A program made the position numbers and the translations under genes. A stretch of 64,000 nt of DNA from a virus. The stretch spans positions 91,875-155,874 of the IMG/VR virus record IMGVR_UViG_3300034062_004313; one strand, 5' to 3'. Below, piece by piece: positions 9,681-15,690 of the stretch. Each line of letters opens with the position of its first letter. The first letter of the stretch is position 1. Under the pieces are notes generated by a model that worked only from the letters and a program-made list of their open reading frames with translations, had not been told where the DNA came from and did not search any database.

Positions 9681-10205
9681 GTGAATCCAGAATATGTTAT
9701 AGAAATTACAAAAGACTTTAATCCTAAGATTATAGAGATTAAGGATTTTTCTATTTATCCAAGTGAACCTGAAAATCTTTTATTGGAAATTTTATCACCA
9801 ACTAAGAACAAATGGGTAACTTATAATATAGTAAAGAATAAAGGTTTTATAGCAAATTCTGTAAATCTTAAACTTAGTTCTACATTACAAAATCTTCCTG
9901 ATGGTGTATATGAGATAAAGATTTCTCAAAAGCCAAATTTTGCTACTCATAATCTATTTTATTACTTTCATACTAAAACTCTTGAAAGTACTTATTATAA
10001 GAATCTTAATGAATTATATTCAGAAAGGTGTGAAATAACAAAAAGAGAATTTGAAGAGAATAGATATAAACTCCTTATGATAGATATGGATATTGCAGCT
10101 ATAAAATATATGACTGAAATAAATCATGATAAGGATAAGGCTAAAGAAATTTATGAAAAAGTAAAAGAAGATTTGAAAAGTTATGAAAAATCCTGTGGAT
10201 GTTAA
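9681..10205 (+). CDS. small virion-type protein with Cys-rich end
   Basis: A 174-residue protein with a GTG start at 9681; no ATG lies close upstream in frame. The first 110 residues look beta-rich (LPDGVYEIKISQ), and the last 60 are a helical region ending SYEKSCGC. Proteins with a VYEI-type beta domain and a helical Cys-ending tail are common next to fibre genes in Bacteroides phages, but I do not know a proven function. Its last 23 bases overlap the start of a 56-codon gene, implying translational coupling. Confidence 0.55.
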   Translation: MNPEYVIEITKDFNPKIIEIKDFSIYPSEPENLLLEILSPTKNKWVTYNIVKNKGFIANSVNLKLSSTLQNLPDGVYEIKISQKPNFATHNLFYYFHTKTLESTYYKNLNELYSERCEITKREFEENRYKLLMIDMDIAAIKYMTEINHDKDKAKEIYEKVKEDLKSYEKSCGC

Positions 10206-10353
10206 ATCAAAATATGCTGAATGGTTCTATCTAAATGCCTTAGAAAATTTATATTTTGTTAAGACAGGAATAGATAAGAAGGATTTAACAAAAAGAATTG
10301 ATGATTTTTTAAAATTTAAGCTTAATAAATATAATGATTCCTGTACAACTTGA
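10183..10353 (+). CDS. small hypothetical protein, 56 residues
   Basis: A short gene overlapping the previous gene by 23 bp and the next by 20 bp, in a different frame from both. It begins MKNPVDVKSKYAEWFYLNAL, contains aromatic residues (WFY, LYF) and ends NDSCTT. The tight overlaps on both sides and the fact that it exactly fills the gap support it as a real gene. Function unknown. Confidence 0.6.
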   Translation: MKNPVDVKSKYAEWFYLNALENLYFVKTGIDKKDLTKRIDDFLKFKLNKYNDSCTT

Positions 10354-11593
10354 AGATAATCCAAACTGCATACACACTCCTGCATCATGTGTAGAGTGGA
10401 CATATGGTTCTATTCCTTACTTAGGAATATGCAATGGAGATATGTTACCTAAAATAATTTGGGAGATTGTAAATAAATTACAAGAAATTGCTGGAGCAGA
10501 TTTATCTTCATTCGATATAGATACACTTTTAGATATTTGTAACCAAAAAGCTCCATTAGAAAAGAATCTAACGTCTATATTAGAATTACTAAAAAATAAT
10601 CAAGTTTGTTTAAAGAATTATATAGATACTTTAAATGAAACTCTTCAAGAATTATCGCAAGCTCAATCTATTAATGTAAATTTAAAATGTTTAGCTGATT
10701 TTGATAACTTTGGTAACCAATTAAGTGTAACAAGAGAAACTTTAGACCAATTAGTAATTGATAAACTTTGTAATCATGAAACAAGGATTACAACAGTGGA
10801 AGGAAAGGTTACTTCTTTACAGAGTCAGATTAATGATATATCAGTTAATCCTATTGTTTCAGAACCTGAATTTGCTACATGTGTAGATGCTACTGTAAAA
10901 CCTACATCTGGACAAGTTGTATCTATTGCTACAGAAGTTTGTGACATAAGAACAAAACTTGGTCCAAATACAACAACTTCTAATCTAACTACTGGAAGTT
11001 TTGGAAATAAAGGAAGTTATTGGAATACTTCATTGTTAAATGCTGCATTTGGAGCAACTTCTGGATGGATACCATCTCCTTTGAATGAAGTGGAGTATCA
11101 AAGAAACATGTATATAATTCTTGCTAACTTTCAAACAAGGATTAATGAAATAGAAACAAATTGTTGTGCTCCTACATGTGATAAGATTATGATTGGATTT
11201 AGTGTAGTGGTAGAAGATGCTGAAACTGGAGATTATGTAGTTAGGTTTAGACCTTCTGATGGAACAAGTCTATTTGGTTTTGTAAGCACAGGTTCTCAAA
11301 TAACATTTACAGGTACTCTTTTAATTGGTGGTATTACGGCTACGGCAGGACCATTCCCTATAGATATAAATGAAACAGATTGGGATGATAATGTTTATAA
11401 TCTTTCTTCTTTCGATTTAAGTAAACCTATAACTGTTAATCTTACACCTATTATGATTAAGAATGGTTTAACATGTCAAAAATGTATTTCTCAAGTAATT
11501 AGTTTAAATATGGGTTGTGCAGTATGTGAATTAACAGCAAGTGGTGATAAAGGTGATGCTGGAACAATAACAATAACTTATCAATACGAATAA
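10334..11593 (+). CDS. head-fibre-like protein
   Basis: A 419-residue protein. The N-terminal 80 residues contain a Cys-containing anchoring region (CIHTPASCVEWTYGSIPYLG). Residues about 85-175 are a coiled coil (LKNYIDTLNETLQELSQAQ, then HETRITTVEGKVTSLQSQIN). A beta-rich, Thr/Gly-rich domain follows, and a C-terminal segment with CxxC pairs (CQKC, CAVC) ends GDAGTITITYQYE. A coiled coil followed by a beta-structured knob is typical of trimeric phage fibres. It sits in a run of three fibre-like genes after the capsid module, so a capsid or neck fibre is likely. Confidence 0.5.
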   Translation: MIPVQLEDNPNCIHTPASCVEWTYGSIPYLGICNGDMLPKIIWEIVNKLQEIAGADLSSFDIDTLLDICNQKAPLEKNLTSILELLKNNQVCLKNYIDTLNETLQELSQAQSINVNLKCLADFDNFGNQLSVTRETLDQLVIDKLCNHETRITTVEGKVTSLQSQINDISVNPIVSEPEFATCVDATVKPTSGQVVSIATEVCDIRTKLGPNTTTSNLTTGSFGNKGSYWNTSLLNAAFGATSGWIPSPLNEVEYQRNMYIILANFQTRINEIETNCCAPTCDKIMIGFSVVVEDAETGDYVVRFRPSDGTSLFGFVSTGSQITFTGTLLIGGITATAGPFPIDINETDWDDNVYNLSSFDLSKPITVNLTPIMIKNGLTCQKCISQVISLNMGCAVCELTASGDKGDAGTITITYQYE

Positions 11594-11594
11594 T

Positions 11595-12095
11595 ATGCCA
11601 ATAGCAACAATAACACTTAATGCAGGTGAAACATTTTGGGTTCCAAAAACAGCAACATTACTTTCTGTAGATGCTACAGATGGACTTGTTTTACAAGGAA
11701 GTGATTGCATTAGCACTACTGTTCCTGCAAGGATATGTATGACTTTCACATGGATAACTGATGAAGATGATAATACTGAACATCCTTGGGATAATGGTAC
11801 TTTACTGAAAAGTATTAATAATGGAACTACTACATATCTATTTACTGCTGCAACATCTGCTAAGTCTGGAACATTAGGAAGTCTACAAACAGCATTCCCA
11901 TATCAATCTTTAATAGAGTTTGTAGATTATGATGAACAAGCTCACGAAACTAAAAGAATTGGACATGTATTAAAAGTGAGTGTTCCAGCATCTTTCATAG
12001 AATTGTATTTAGAATTTACAGTTCCTCATACAAGTAGTACAACAACATCATTATTTGCAAAAGGAGTTATAGTAGATTGTGAACCAATCGTTTAA
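11595..12095 (+). CDS. small beta-rich surface protein
   Basis: A 166-residue Thr- and Val-rich protein beginning MPIATITLNAGETFWVPKTA. The alternating hydrophobic pattern suggests an all-beta fold, and there is no signal peptide. Its ATG is 1 bp after the preceding stop. Position between two fibre-like genes suggests an accessory component, cap or tip of the fibre, but no family is recognised. Confidence 0.5.
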   Translation: MPIATITLNAGETFWVPKTATLLSVDATDGLVLQGSDCISTTVPARICMTFTWITDEDDNTEHPWDNGTLLKSINNGTTTYLFTAATSAKSGTLGSLQTAFPYQSLIEFVDYDEQAHETKRIGHVLKVSVPASFIELYLEFTVPHTSSTTTSLFAKGVIVDCEPIV

Positions 12096-12113
12096 AAATT
12101 AAAATAAAAAATT

Positions 12114-13259
12114 ATGGCTTGTAGTCCTTATAATCCTTGTCACACACCAACTTGTGACACATGTAATACAGTAAATCCTTGTTATGACAATTGTGGTTGT
12201 TTAAATCCAACTACATTTGATTGTATAACAAATTTCAAAAAAGCATATAACAATATCCCTTTAGAAATAAATGCTACAGGGCAAGATATGCTTGATAATC
12301 TTGATGAAACAGTAGCTGAAATAGAAAGTAATCTATATAAAGTAAAGGTGGATGATAGTGATACTTGTCCTGATACACTCTTAGATAAGATTACAGCAGG
12401 TAGCAATATTACAGTATCTGTAGCAGGAAGTGGATGTAATAGAAAACTTACTATAACAGCAGGGAATGGTATAACAACTGCTCCTGATATATATGCTAAA
12501 GTTTCATCTAATGACACTACATCTGATTATCTTGGTAATAAATTTGTAGATGGTACATATGTTAAGAAATCTGTAAATAGTCCCGGTGGAAATGAAACAA
12601 TTGATTTTGACATTACAATAGCTGATTTAATCTCTACTGATAGTGGAAACCAATTAGGACAAGGAGTAGATGGTAAATTAAAAACTTTGTTCTCTGCACC
12701 TGATGGTTCTGAAACTAAAATTAACCCTGTTGCAAATTCTGGAATTACCCTAACTGGTACAGGTACTAATGGTGACCCTTATCTTATAGGAACTAATGGA
12801 GCATTATTTGCTGTTCAACCATATACAGATGGTGTATGGAGAACATTAACCTTTAACAATGGTAGCAATGCTAATGTGACACTTAATTCTCAATCTGTTA
12901 AATATCGTATGAGATACGATGGTTCTGTAGAGTTTAAAGGAAGCTTAAATTATAGTGTAACATTCAATGTAGCAAGTACTAATAAGATAGCTATAACAGC
13001 AGCTAACATCACTACAGGAGGCTCAACAAACCTTCCTTCAACAGCCTTTGATAGGGTTGCTAATCTAAGACATTATATGACGTTCAGTAGCCCTAATACA
13101 ATAAGTGCTACACCAAAATTAACAGGTTATAATGTAAACATATTAGCTGCTGCTTTAAATAGTCCAGCACCAATTCAAATAGAATTTATGAATGACACTG
13201 CTGAAACTAAAAATATAGTAGTAACAATGGATGGAGCAATATATCATCCTAATATTTAA
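12114..13259 (+). CDS. head-fibre-like protein with Cys-rich N-terminus
   Basis: A 381-residue protein. The first 35 residues are extremely Cys-rich (CSPYNPCHTPTCDTCNTVNP then CYDNCGC). A short helical stretch is followed by beta-rich Gly/Thr/Asn sequence (GNKFVDGTYVKKSVNSPGGN). The C-terminal domain (about 230-381) resembles the beta-sandwich tips of phage fibres. The CDS is followed by a strong terminator at 13311. The Cys-rich head could bind metal or form disulphide anchors. A fibre role is inferred from composition and neighbours. Confidence 0.5.
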   Translation: MACSPYNPCHTPTCDTCNTVNPCYDNCGCLNPTTFDCITNFKKAYNNIPLEINATGQDMLDNLDETVAEIESNLYKVKVDDSDTCPDTLLDKITAGSNITVSVAGSGCNRKLTITAGNGITTAPDIYAKVSSNDTTSDYLGNKFVDGTYVKKSVNSPGGNETIDFDITIADLISTDSGNQLGQGVDGKLKTLFSAPDGSETKINPVANSGITLTGTGTNGDPYLIGTNGALFAVQPYTDGVWRTLTFNNGSNANVTLNSQSVKYRMRYDGSVEFKGSLNYSVTFNVASTNKIAITAANITTGGSTNLPSTAFDRVANLRHYMTFSSPNTISATPKLTGYNVNILAAALNSPAPIQIEFMNDTAETKNIVVTMDGAIYHPNI

Positions 13260-13310
13260 GAATTTAGAAAGAACGTAGCTTTTTTTGGTTTTTGCTGCAT
13301 ATGTTTTTCG

Positions 13311-13332
13311 GAGCCGTTCTCGGCTCTTTTTT
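13311..13332 (+). terminator. intrinsic terminator after the fibre genes
   Basis: GAGCCG, loop TTCT, CGGCTC and six T residues: a compact perfect hairpin with U tract, 52 bp after the fibre gene stop. Confidence 0.95.
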
Positions 13333-13355
13333 CTTTTTATTAACATTTTAAATTG

Positions 13356-13363
13356 TAATTTTG
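13356..13363 (+). promoter_or_regulatory. host-type -7 box with ATG four bases downstream
   Basis: TAATTTTG fits the Bacteroidetes sigma-ABfr -7 consensus TAnnTTTG. A clear TTTG -33 element is not visible at the usual spacing. The start codon of the next gene is only four bases after the box, so the transcript would be leaderless or nearly so. Confidence 0.55.
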
Positions 13364-13367
13364 TATT

Positions 13368-13622
13368 ATGATAATAACAGATAACATATTCTATTTAGAT
13401 AATGGAGTAGAAAGACAAATAAATGTATTTAACGAAAGTGACCCACACTATAGATGTTTTGAATCAGATGGACAGAAACAAATAATCTTTGGAAGAAGTT
13501 CATTTGTAAAAACTGAAAATGGAGAAGTAGATTTCTTCTCTTTAAGCAAAGAAGAAAAAGATAAATTCTGTAATAACACTAATTTTATAAAAACTTATAA
13601 AAAATATGATATACATAGGTAA
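13368..13622 (+). CDS. small hypothetical protein, 84 residues
   Basis: Begins MIITDNIFYLDNGVERQINV and is a soluble, charged protein with mixed alpha/beta character and no recognisable motif. It has its own host-type -7 box four bases before the ATG and lies between the fibre terminator and the first tRNA operon leader. Being the first gene after a terminator and under a host-type promoter, it may be expressed early. No terminator separates it from leader peptide A, so its transcript could run into that attenuator. Confidence 0.5.
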   Translation: MIITDNIFYLDNGVERQINVFNESDPHYRCFESDGQKQIIFGRSSFVKTENGEVDFFSLSKEEKDKFCNNTNFIKTYKKYDIHR

Positions 13623-13665
13623 AGAATTAAGATGTTGGAAACACGTTAACAATGAATTAACACAA

Positions 13666-13673
13666 CATATTTG
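13666..13673 (+). promoter_or_regulatory. weak -7 box candidate upstream of leader A
   Basis: CATATTTG differs from TAnnTTTG at the first base. It lies 37 bp before leader A. No convincing -33 element is seen, so leader A may instead be transcribed from the promoter at 13356. Confidence 0.25.
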
Positions 13674-13710
13674 ATTATATAAAATTATTACACTATATTA
13701 CAATATAATT

Positions 13711-13791
13711 ATGAAATACGTAGTAACACATACAACATGTCCACAGTGGTTTACACCGACAATATCGGGAGGGGCTTTGTATGTATACTAA
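13711..13791 (+). CDS. leader peptide A of tRNA operon 1
   Basis: A 26-codon ORF. Codons 6-17 read THTTCPQWFTPT and use only Thr, His, Cys, Pro, Gln, Trp and Phe. The seven tRNA genes that follow the terminator are Pro, Thr, Phe, Gln, His, Trp and Cys, exactly the same set. Codons match the anticodons: ACA with TGT, CAT with GTG, TGT with GCA, CCA with TGG, CAG with TTG by wobble, TGG with CCA, TTT with GAA. Codons 19-24 (TCG GGA GGG GCT TTG) contain the segment able to pair with the 5' arm of the terminator. A ribosome stalled in codons 6-17 would leave this segment free, favouring antitermination. Role inferred by analogy with trp-type attenuation. Confidence 0.8.
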   Translation: MKYVVTHTTCPQWFTPTISGGALYVY

Positions 13792-13842
13792 GAAATAGCT
13801 GTGTAGTAACATCAACCCTCTGAGAAATCGGAGGGTTTTTTA
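13765..13842 (+). promoter_or_regulatory. attenuator A: antiterminator and terminator
   Basis: Terminator: AACCCTCTGA at 13814-13823, loop GAAA, TCGGAGGGTT at 13828-13837, then T residues (10 bp including one G-T). Competing pairing: TCGGGAGGG at 13765-13773, within the leader A coding region, can pair with CCCTCTGA at 13816-13823 with one bulge, and the following GCTTTG extends it imperfectly to CAA. The pairing is less perfect than in attenuators B and C. Confidence 0.7.
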
Positions 13843-13845
13843 TTT

Positions 13846-13939
13846 CTAGTTGTGGACGAGAGGTTTATGTCATTAGTCTTGGAAACTAATATCTGCACAC
13901 AGATGGTGTGGGTCAAGGGTTCGACTCCCTTCAACTAGA
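13846..13939 (+). tRNA. tRNA-Pro(TGG) with an unusually long variable arm
   Basis: Acceptor CTAGTTG/CAACTAG with C1-G72 and A73, typical of bacterial tRNA-Pro. D stem GAC/GTC; anticodon stem TTAGT/ACTAA with loop CTTGGAA giving TGG; T arm AAGGG/CCCTT. The variable region is about 25 nt with a CACAC/GTGTG hairpin, a class II feature normally limited to Ser, Leu and Tyr. Pro identity is supported by the CCA codon in leader A and by the absence of any other Pro tRNA in the set. Confidence 0.8.
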
Positions 13940-13949
13940 CTTTTAATTT

Positions 13950-14022
13950 GCCTTACGAAGCTTTTATGGATGAAGTGTACTCTTGTAAAGTACGGAACTG
14001 GACTCGATTTCCAGCTAAGGCT
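13950..14022 (+). tRNA. tRNA-Thr(TGT)
   Basis: Acceptor GCCTTAC with CTAAGGC (last pair mismatched); anticodon stem GTACT/AGTAC, loop CTTGTAA giving TGT; T arm CTGGA/TCCAG. No encoded CCA. The D arm is irregular. Confidence 0.85.
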
Positions 14023-14028
14023 CAAATT

Positions 14029-14101
14029 GGAGAAGAAGCTAACTTGGTAGAAGCGTTAGACTGAAAATCTAAAGGAGTTGGTCCGAAACCAACCTTCTCC
14101 G
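14029..14101 (+). tRNA. tRNA-Phe(GAA)
   Basis: Acceptor GGAGAAG/CTTCTCC, anticodon stem TTAGA/TCTAA with loop CTGAAAA giving GAA, T arm GTTGG/CCAAC. All stems perfect. No encoded CCA. Confidence 0.93.
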
Positions 14102-14103
14102 CT

Positions 14104-14181
14104 AAATACTTAATGAAACAATAAAGGAACAAAGGGGTCCGGGTAGAAATACGTTAGCGCCCATTGATTTAAGTATTTTTT
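14104..14181 (+). ncRNA. structured spacer between tRNA-Phe and tRNA-Gln
   Basis: A perfect 10 bp inverted repeat, AAATACTTAA at 14104-14113 and TTAAGTATTT at 14169-14178, encloses 55 nt and ends in a six-T run. The loop contains GTA-GAAA-TAC, a GNRA-capped mini-hairpin, and a GGGG/CGCCC pairing possibility. It looks like a terminator with a large structured loop inside tRNA operon 1. The loop also holds a three-codon ORF, ATG AAA CAA TAA (Met-Lys-Gln), directly upstream of tRNA-Gln. Function unknown: internal attenuator, processing signal or independent small RNA. Confidence 0.5.
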
Positions 14182-14183
14182 AT

Positions 14184-14255
14184 TCCTATGTGGTGTAATG
14201 TAACATCCACGCCTTTGAAGCGTTGAGATTGGTGGTTCAAGTCCATCTATAGGAA
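14184..14255 (+). tRNA. tRNA-Gln(TTG)
   Basis: Acceptor TCCTATG/TATAGGA with T1-A72, as in bacterial tRNA-Gln; anticodon loop CTTTGAA giving TTG, stem CACGC/GCGTT with one terminal mismatch; T arm GGTGG/CCATC. Confidence 0.87.
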
Positions 14256-14257
14256 CT

Positions 14258-14330
14258 GTCTAAGTGTTCTGACTGGATTCAGATGAATGACTGTGAATTA
14301 TTCAAAAAGGGTTCGAATCCCACTTAGACC
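14258..14330 (+). tRNA. tRNA-His(GTG)
   Basis: Acceptor GTCTAAG/CTTAGAC, extendable to eight pairs, and C73, as expected for tRNA-His. Anticodon stem AATGA/TTATT with loop CTGTGAA giving GTG. The T stem is weak (GGG/CCC core only). Confidence 0.85.
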
Positions 14331-14336
14331 CAATAT

Positions 14337-14409
14337 ATAGGTACTCATGGCTGGCGTGATAAACAATCTCCAAAATTGTGATTTGTTGAATCGTTCTCAA
14401 CTACCTATG
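14337..14409 (+). tRNA. tRNA-Trp(CCA)
   Basis: Acceptor ATAGGTA/TACCTAT with G73, D arm CAT/GTG, anticodon stem ACAAT/ATTGT with loop CTCCAAA giving CCA, T arm GTTGA/TCAAC. All stems clean. Confidence 0.93.
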
Positions 14410-14465
14410 CTTTATAGGTCTATATACCTATATTTATAGATTATAGGTTTTAAAGGCTATAATTT

Positions 14466-14541
14466 GTCCAGATACCTAATATTGATTTTGGGATAGGTCT
14501 GCAACACCTATTAAATATCGGTTTGATTCCGATTCTGGACT
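14466..14541 (+). tRNA. tRNA-Cys(GCA)
   Basis: Acceptor GTCCAGA/TCTGGAC, discriminator T, anticodon stem TAGGT/ACCTA with loop CTGCAAC giving GCA, T arm ATCGG/CCGAT. Last tRNA of operon 1. The 56 bp before it contain an ATAGGT/ACCTAT hairpin but no other gene. Confidence 0.92.
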
Positions 14542-14579
14542 CTATTAAAAATAAATTTTTTTATTTGAAAAAGATTTCG

Positions 14580-14587
14580 TATATTTG
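14580..14587 (+). promoter_or_regulatory. host-type -7 box for tRNA operon 2
   Basis: TATATTTG fits TAnnTTTG, and the surrounding TTTCGTATATTTGCT is identical to the -7 region of operon 3 (16245-16259). The -33 element is not at perfect spacing; the nearest TTTG, at 14564, is too close. Confidence 0.65.
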
Positions 14588-14612
14588 CTGTATAAATAAT
14601 AAACATTCAACA

Positions 14613-14693
14613 ATGCAACTTATAAATATGATAGTGGATAACGGTATTGGAGCAAACGAGAAGTTTGGCTTCAGGTATTCTATTGTCGTATAA
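14613..14693 (+). CDS. leader peptide B of tRNA operon 2
   Basis: A 26-codon ORF. Codons 4-17 read INMIVDNGIGANEK and use only Ile, Asn, Met, Val, Asp, Gly, Ala, Glu and Lys. The downstream operon encodes Lys, Val, Asn, Met, Gly, Glu, Asp, a second CAT tRNA, Ile and Ala: the same amino-acid set. The two Ile ATA codons would be read by a lysidine-modified CAT tRNA, which explains the second CAT gene, while the ATT codon is read by Ile(GAT). Codons 18-23 carry the antiterminator segment. A stall anywhere in codons 4-17 would favour readthrough into the tRNAs. Confidence 0.82.
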   Translation: MQLINMIVDNGIGANEKFGFRYSIVV

Positions 14694-14746
14694 TTACTTA
14701 CTAACCCGATAAAGAATCCTGAGGCCCATCGCTTCGGGATTTTTTG
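14668..14746 (+). promoter_or_regulatory. attenuator B: antiterminator and terminator
   Basis: Terminator: AATCCTGAGGC at 14715-14725, loop CCATC, GCTTCGGGATT at 14731-14741, then T residues (11 bp with two G-T). Antiterminator: GCTTCAGGTATTC at 14668-14680, inside leader B codons 18-23, pairs with GAATCCTGAGGC at 14714-14725 over 12 pairs with one bulged T and one wobble. The two structures are mutually exclusive. A ribosome at the leader stop codon would cover or disrupt the antiterminator arm. Confidence 0.83.
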
Positions 14747-14749
14747 TTT

Positions 14750-14824
14750 AATCTCGTAGCAAAATGTGGCTTTGCTTCAGCCTTTTAAGCTGACTAAAAA
14801 TGGGTTCGACTCCCATCGGGATTA
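14750..14824 (+). tRNA. tRNA-Lys(TTT)
   Basis: Acceptor AATCTCG/CGGGATT, D arm GCAAA/TTTGC, anticodon stem TCAGC/GCTGA with loop CTTTTAA giving TTT, T arm ATGGG/CCCAT. First tRNA after terminator B, only a few bases from its T run. Confidence 0.92.
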
Positions 14825-14830
14825 CTAAAT

Positions 14831-14903
14831 GGCTCTTTAGCTCAGTGGTAGAGCTTCGTTTTTACATGACGAGAAAGCACTTGTCCGATTCAAGTAAGAG
14901 CTA
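14831..14903 (+). tRNA. tRNA-Val(TAC)
   Basis: Acceptor GGCTCTT/AAGAGCT with G1-T72, D arm GCTC/GAGC, anticodon stem TCGTT/GACGA with loop TTTACAT giving TAC, T arm ACTTG/CAAGT. The ATG of the RlpA-like gene begins at 14905, one base after the discriminator. Confidence 0.9.
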
Positions 14904-14904
14904 C

Positions 14905-15234
14905 ATGAAATATATATTAGGAATACTGTTCTTATTAATTATAGGAACAGCAACAAAAACAGGAATTGCAAGTTATTATCATAACAAGTTTCAAGGAAGG
15001 AAAACTGCTAGTGGTGAATTATATGATAAACATAAATTAACAGCAGCTTCTAATCAATATAAACTTGGTGATAGTGTAAGAGTAACAAATACTAAGAATG
15101 GTAAAAGTGTAAATGTTACAGTAAATGACCGTATGGCTAATAATGGAAGACTAATTGATTTAAGTAGAAGTGCTGCTGATAGTCTTGGTTTTATTAAGGA
15201 TGGTTTAGTTGTAGTTAAAGTTAGTATATTATAA
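14905..15234 (+). CDS. RlpA-like double-psi beta-barrel protein
   Basis: A 109-residue protein. Residues 1-17 (MKYILGILFLLIIGTAT) form a signal peptide or membrane anchor. The rest matches the RlpA barrel: GIASYYHNKFQGRKTASGE with the G-x-ASYY and TASGE motifs, then KLTAA, LGDSVRVTNTKNGKSVNVTV, NDR and ID(L)S. RlpA proteins are septal lytic transglycosylases acting on peptidoglycan lacking stem peptides; a phage copy could aid lysis or envelope remodelling. Starting upstream of 14905 would read through tRNA-Val, so this ATG is preferred. It is unusual that a protein gene sits inside a tRNA operon and starts directly after a tRNA 3' end, since tRNA processing would give a leaderless mRNA. Confidence 0.8.
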   Translation: MKYILGILFLLIIGTATKTGIASYYHNKFQGRKTASGELYDKHKLTAASNQYKLGDSVRVTNTKNGKSVNVTVNDRMANNGRLIDLSRSAADSLGFIKDGLVVVKVSIL

Positions 15235-15239
15235 ATATC

Positions 15240-15313
15240 TGTTTTGTAGCTCAGTGGCCTAGAGCGTGAAGCTGTTAACTTCAGGGTCGTGGGTTCGAAT
15301 CCCATCAGGACAG
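15240..15313 (+). tRNA. tRNA-Asn(GTT)
   Basis: Acceptor TGTTTTG/CAGGACA with T1-A72 and G73, as usual for bacterial Asn. Anticodon stem TGAAG/CTTCA with loop CTGTTAA giving GTT, T arm GTGGG/CCCAT. Confidence 0.92.
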
Positions 15314-15318
15314 CATAT

Positions 15319-15403
15319 TGTGGGATGGTGTAATTGGTAACACGCAAGGCTCATAACCTTGAGACAGAAAATGCTAGCAAGGGTTCGAATCCCTTTCCCG
15401 CAA
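15319..15403 (+). tRNA. tRNA-Met(CAT) type, long variable region
   Basis: Acceptor TGTGGGA/TCCCGCA, D arm GTGT/ACAC, anticodon stem CAAGG/CCTTG with loop CTCATAA giving CAT, T arm AAGGG/CCCTT. The variable region is 17 nt instead of the usual 5. Of the two CAT tRNAs in this operon, one probably reads ATG and the other, after lysidine modification, ATA; I cannot tell which is which. Confidence 0.88.
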
Positions 15404-15408
15404 CACAA

Positions 15409-15481
15409 GCAGTATAGGCAGATTGGCTTATGCACCTCACTTCCAATGAGGACATGGTGGGTTCGATTCCTACATGCTGCA
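15409..15481 (+). tRNA. tRNA-Gly(TCC)
   Basis: Acceptor GCAGTAT/ATGCTGC, D arm GCA/TGC, anticodon stem CCTCA/TGAGG with loop CTTCCAA giving TCC, T arm GTGGG/CCTAC. Confidence 0.92.
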
Positions 15482-15528
15482 CAAAAATTATATTATGAAA
15501 AATTCTTTAAAAGAAGGTGAAGAGATAT

Positions 15529-15601
15529 ACTCTCATCTTCTAGTTGGTCAGGATAACACACTTTCAATGTGTTGACACGGGTTCAAGCCCCGTTGGGAGT
15601 G
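15529..15601 (+). tRNA. tRNA-Glu(TTC)
   Basis: Acceptor ACTCTCA/TGGGAGT, anticodon stem ACACA/TGTGT with loop CTTTCAA giving TTC, T arm ACGGG/CCCGT. The 47 bp spacer before it shows no convincing gene. Confidence 0.92.
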
Positions 15602-15611
15602 CTTTAAAAAT

Positions 15612-15685
15612 GGTAGATGGGTCTGCTGGATGAAGATGTCGGTCTGTCGAACCGAAGATGATGGGTTTGAATCCCATATCTACCG
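15612..15685 (+). tRNA. tRNA-Asp(GTC)
   Basis: Acceptor GGTAGAT/ATCTACC with G73, anticodon stem TCGGT/ACCGA with loop CTGTCGA giving GTC, T arm ATGGG/CCCAT. Confidence 0.93.
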
Positions 15686-15690
15686 CATTA

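Noticed and set aside
13606-13674. 22-codon ORF (MIYIGKELRCWKHVNNELTQ start) before leader A
   Set aside because: It overlaps the preceding gene, has no terminator or antiterminator after it, and its composition does not match the tRNA sets; left as chance ORF.
15495-15575. Short ORF beginning before tRNA-Glu (MKNSLKEGEEIYSH)
   Set aside because: It runs into the tRNA and lacks hairpins or promoter; probably random.
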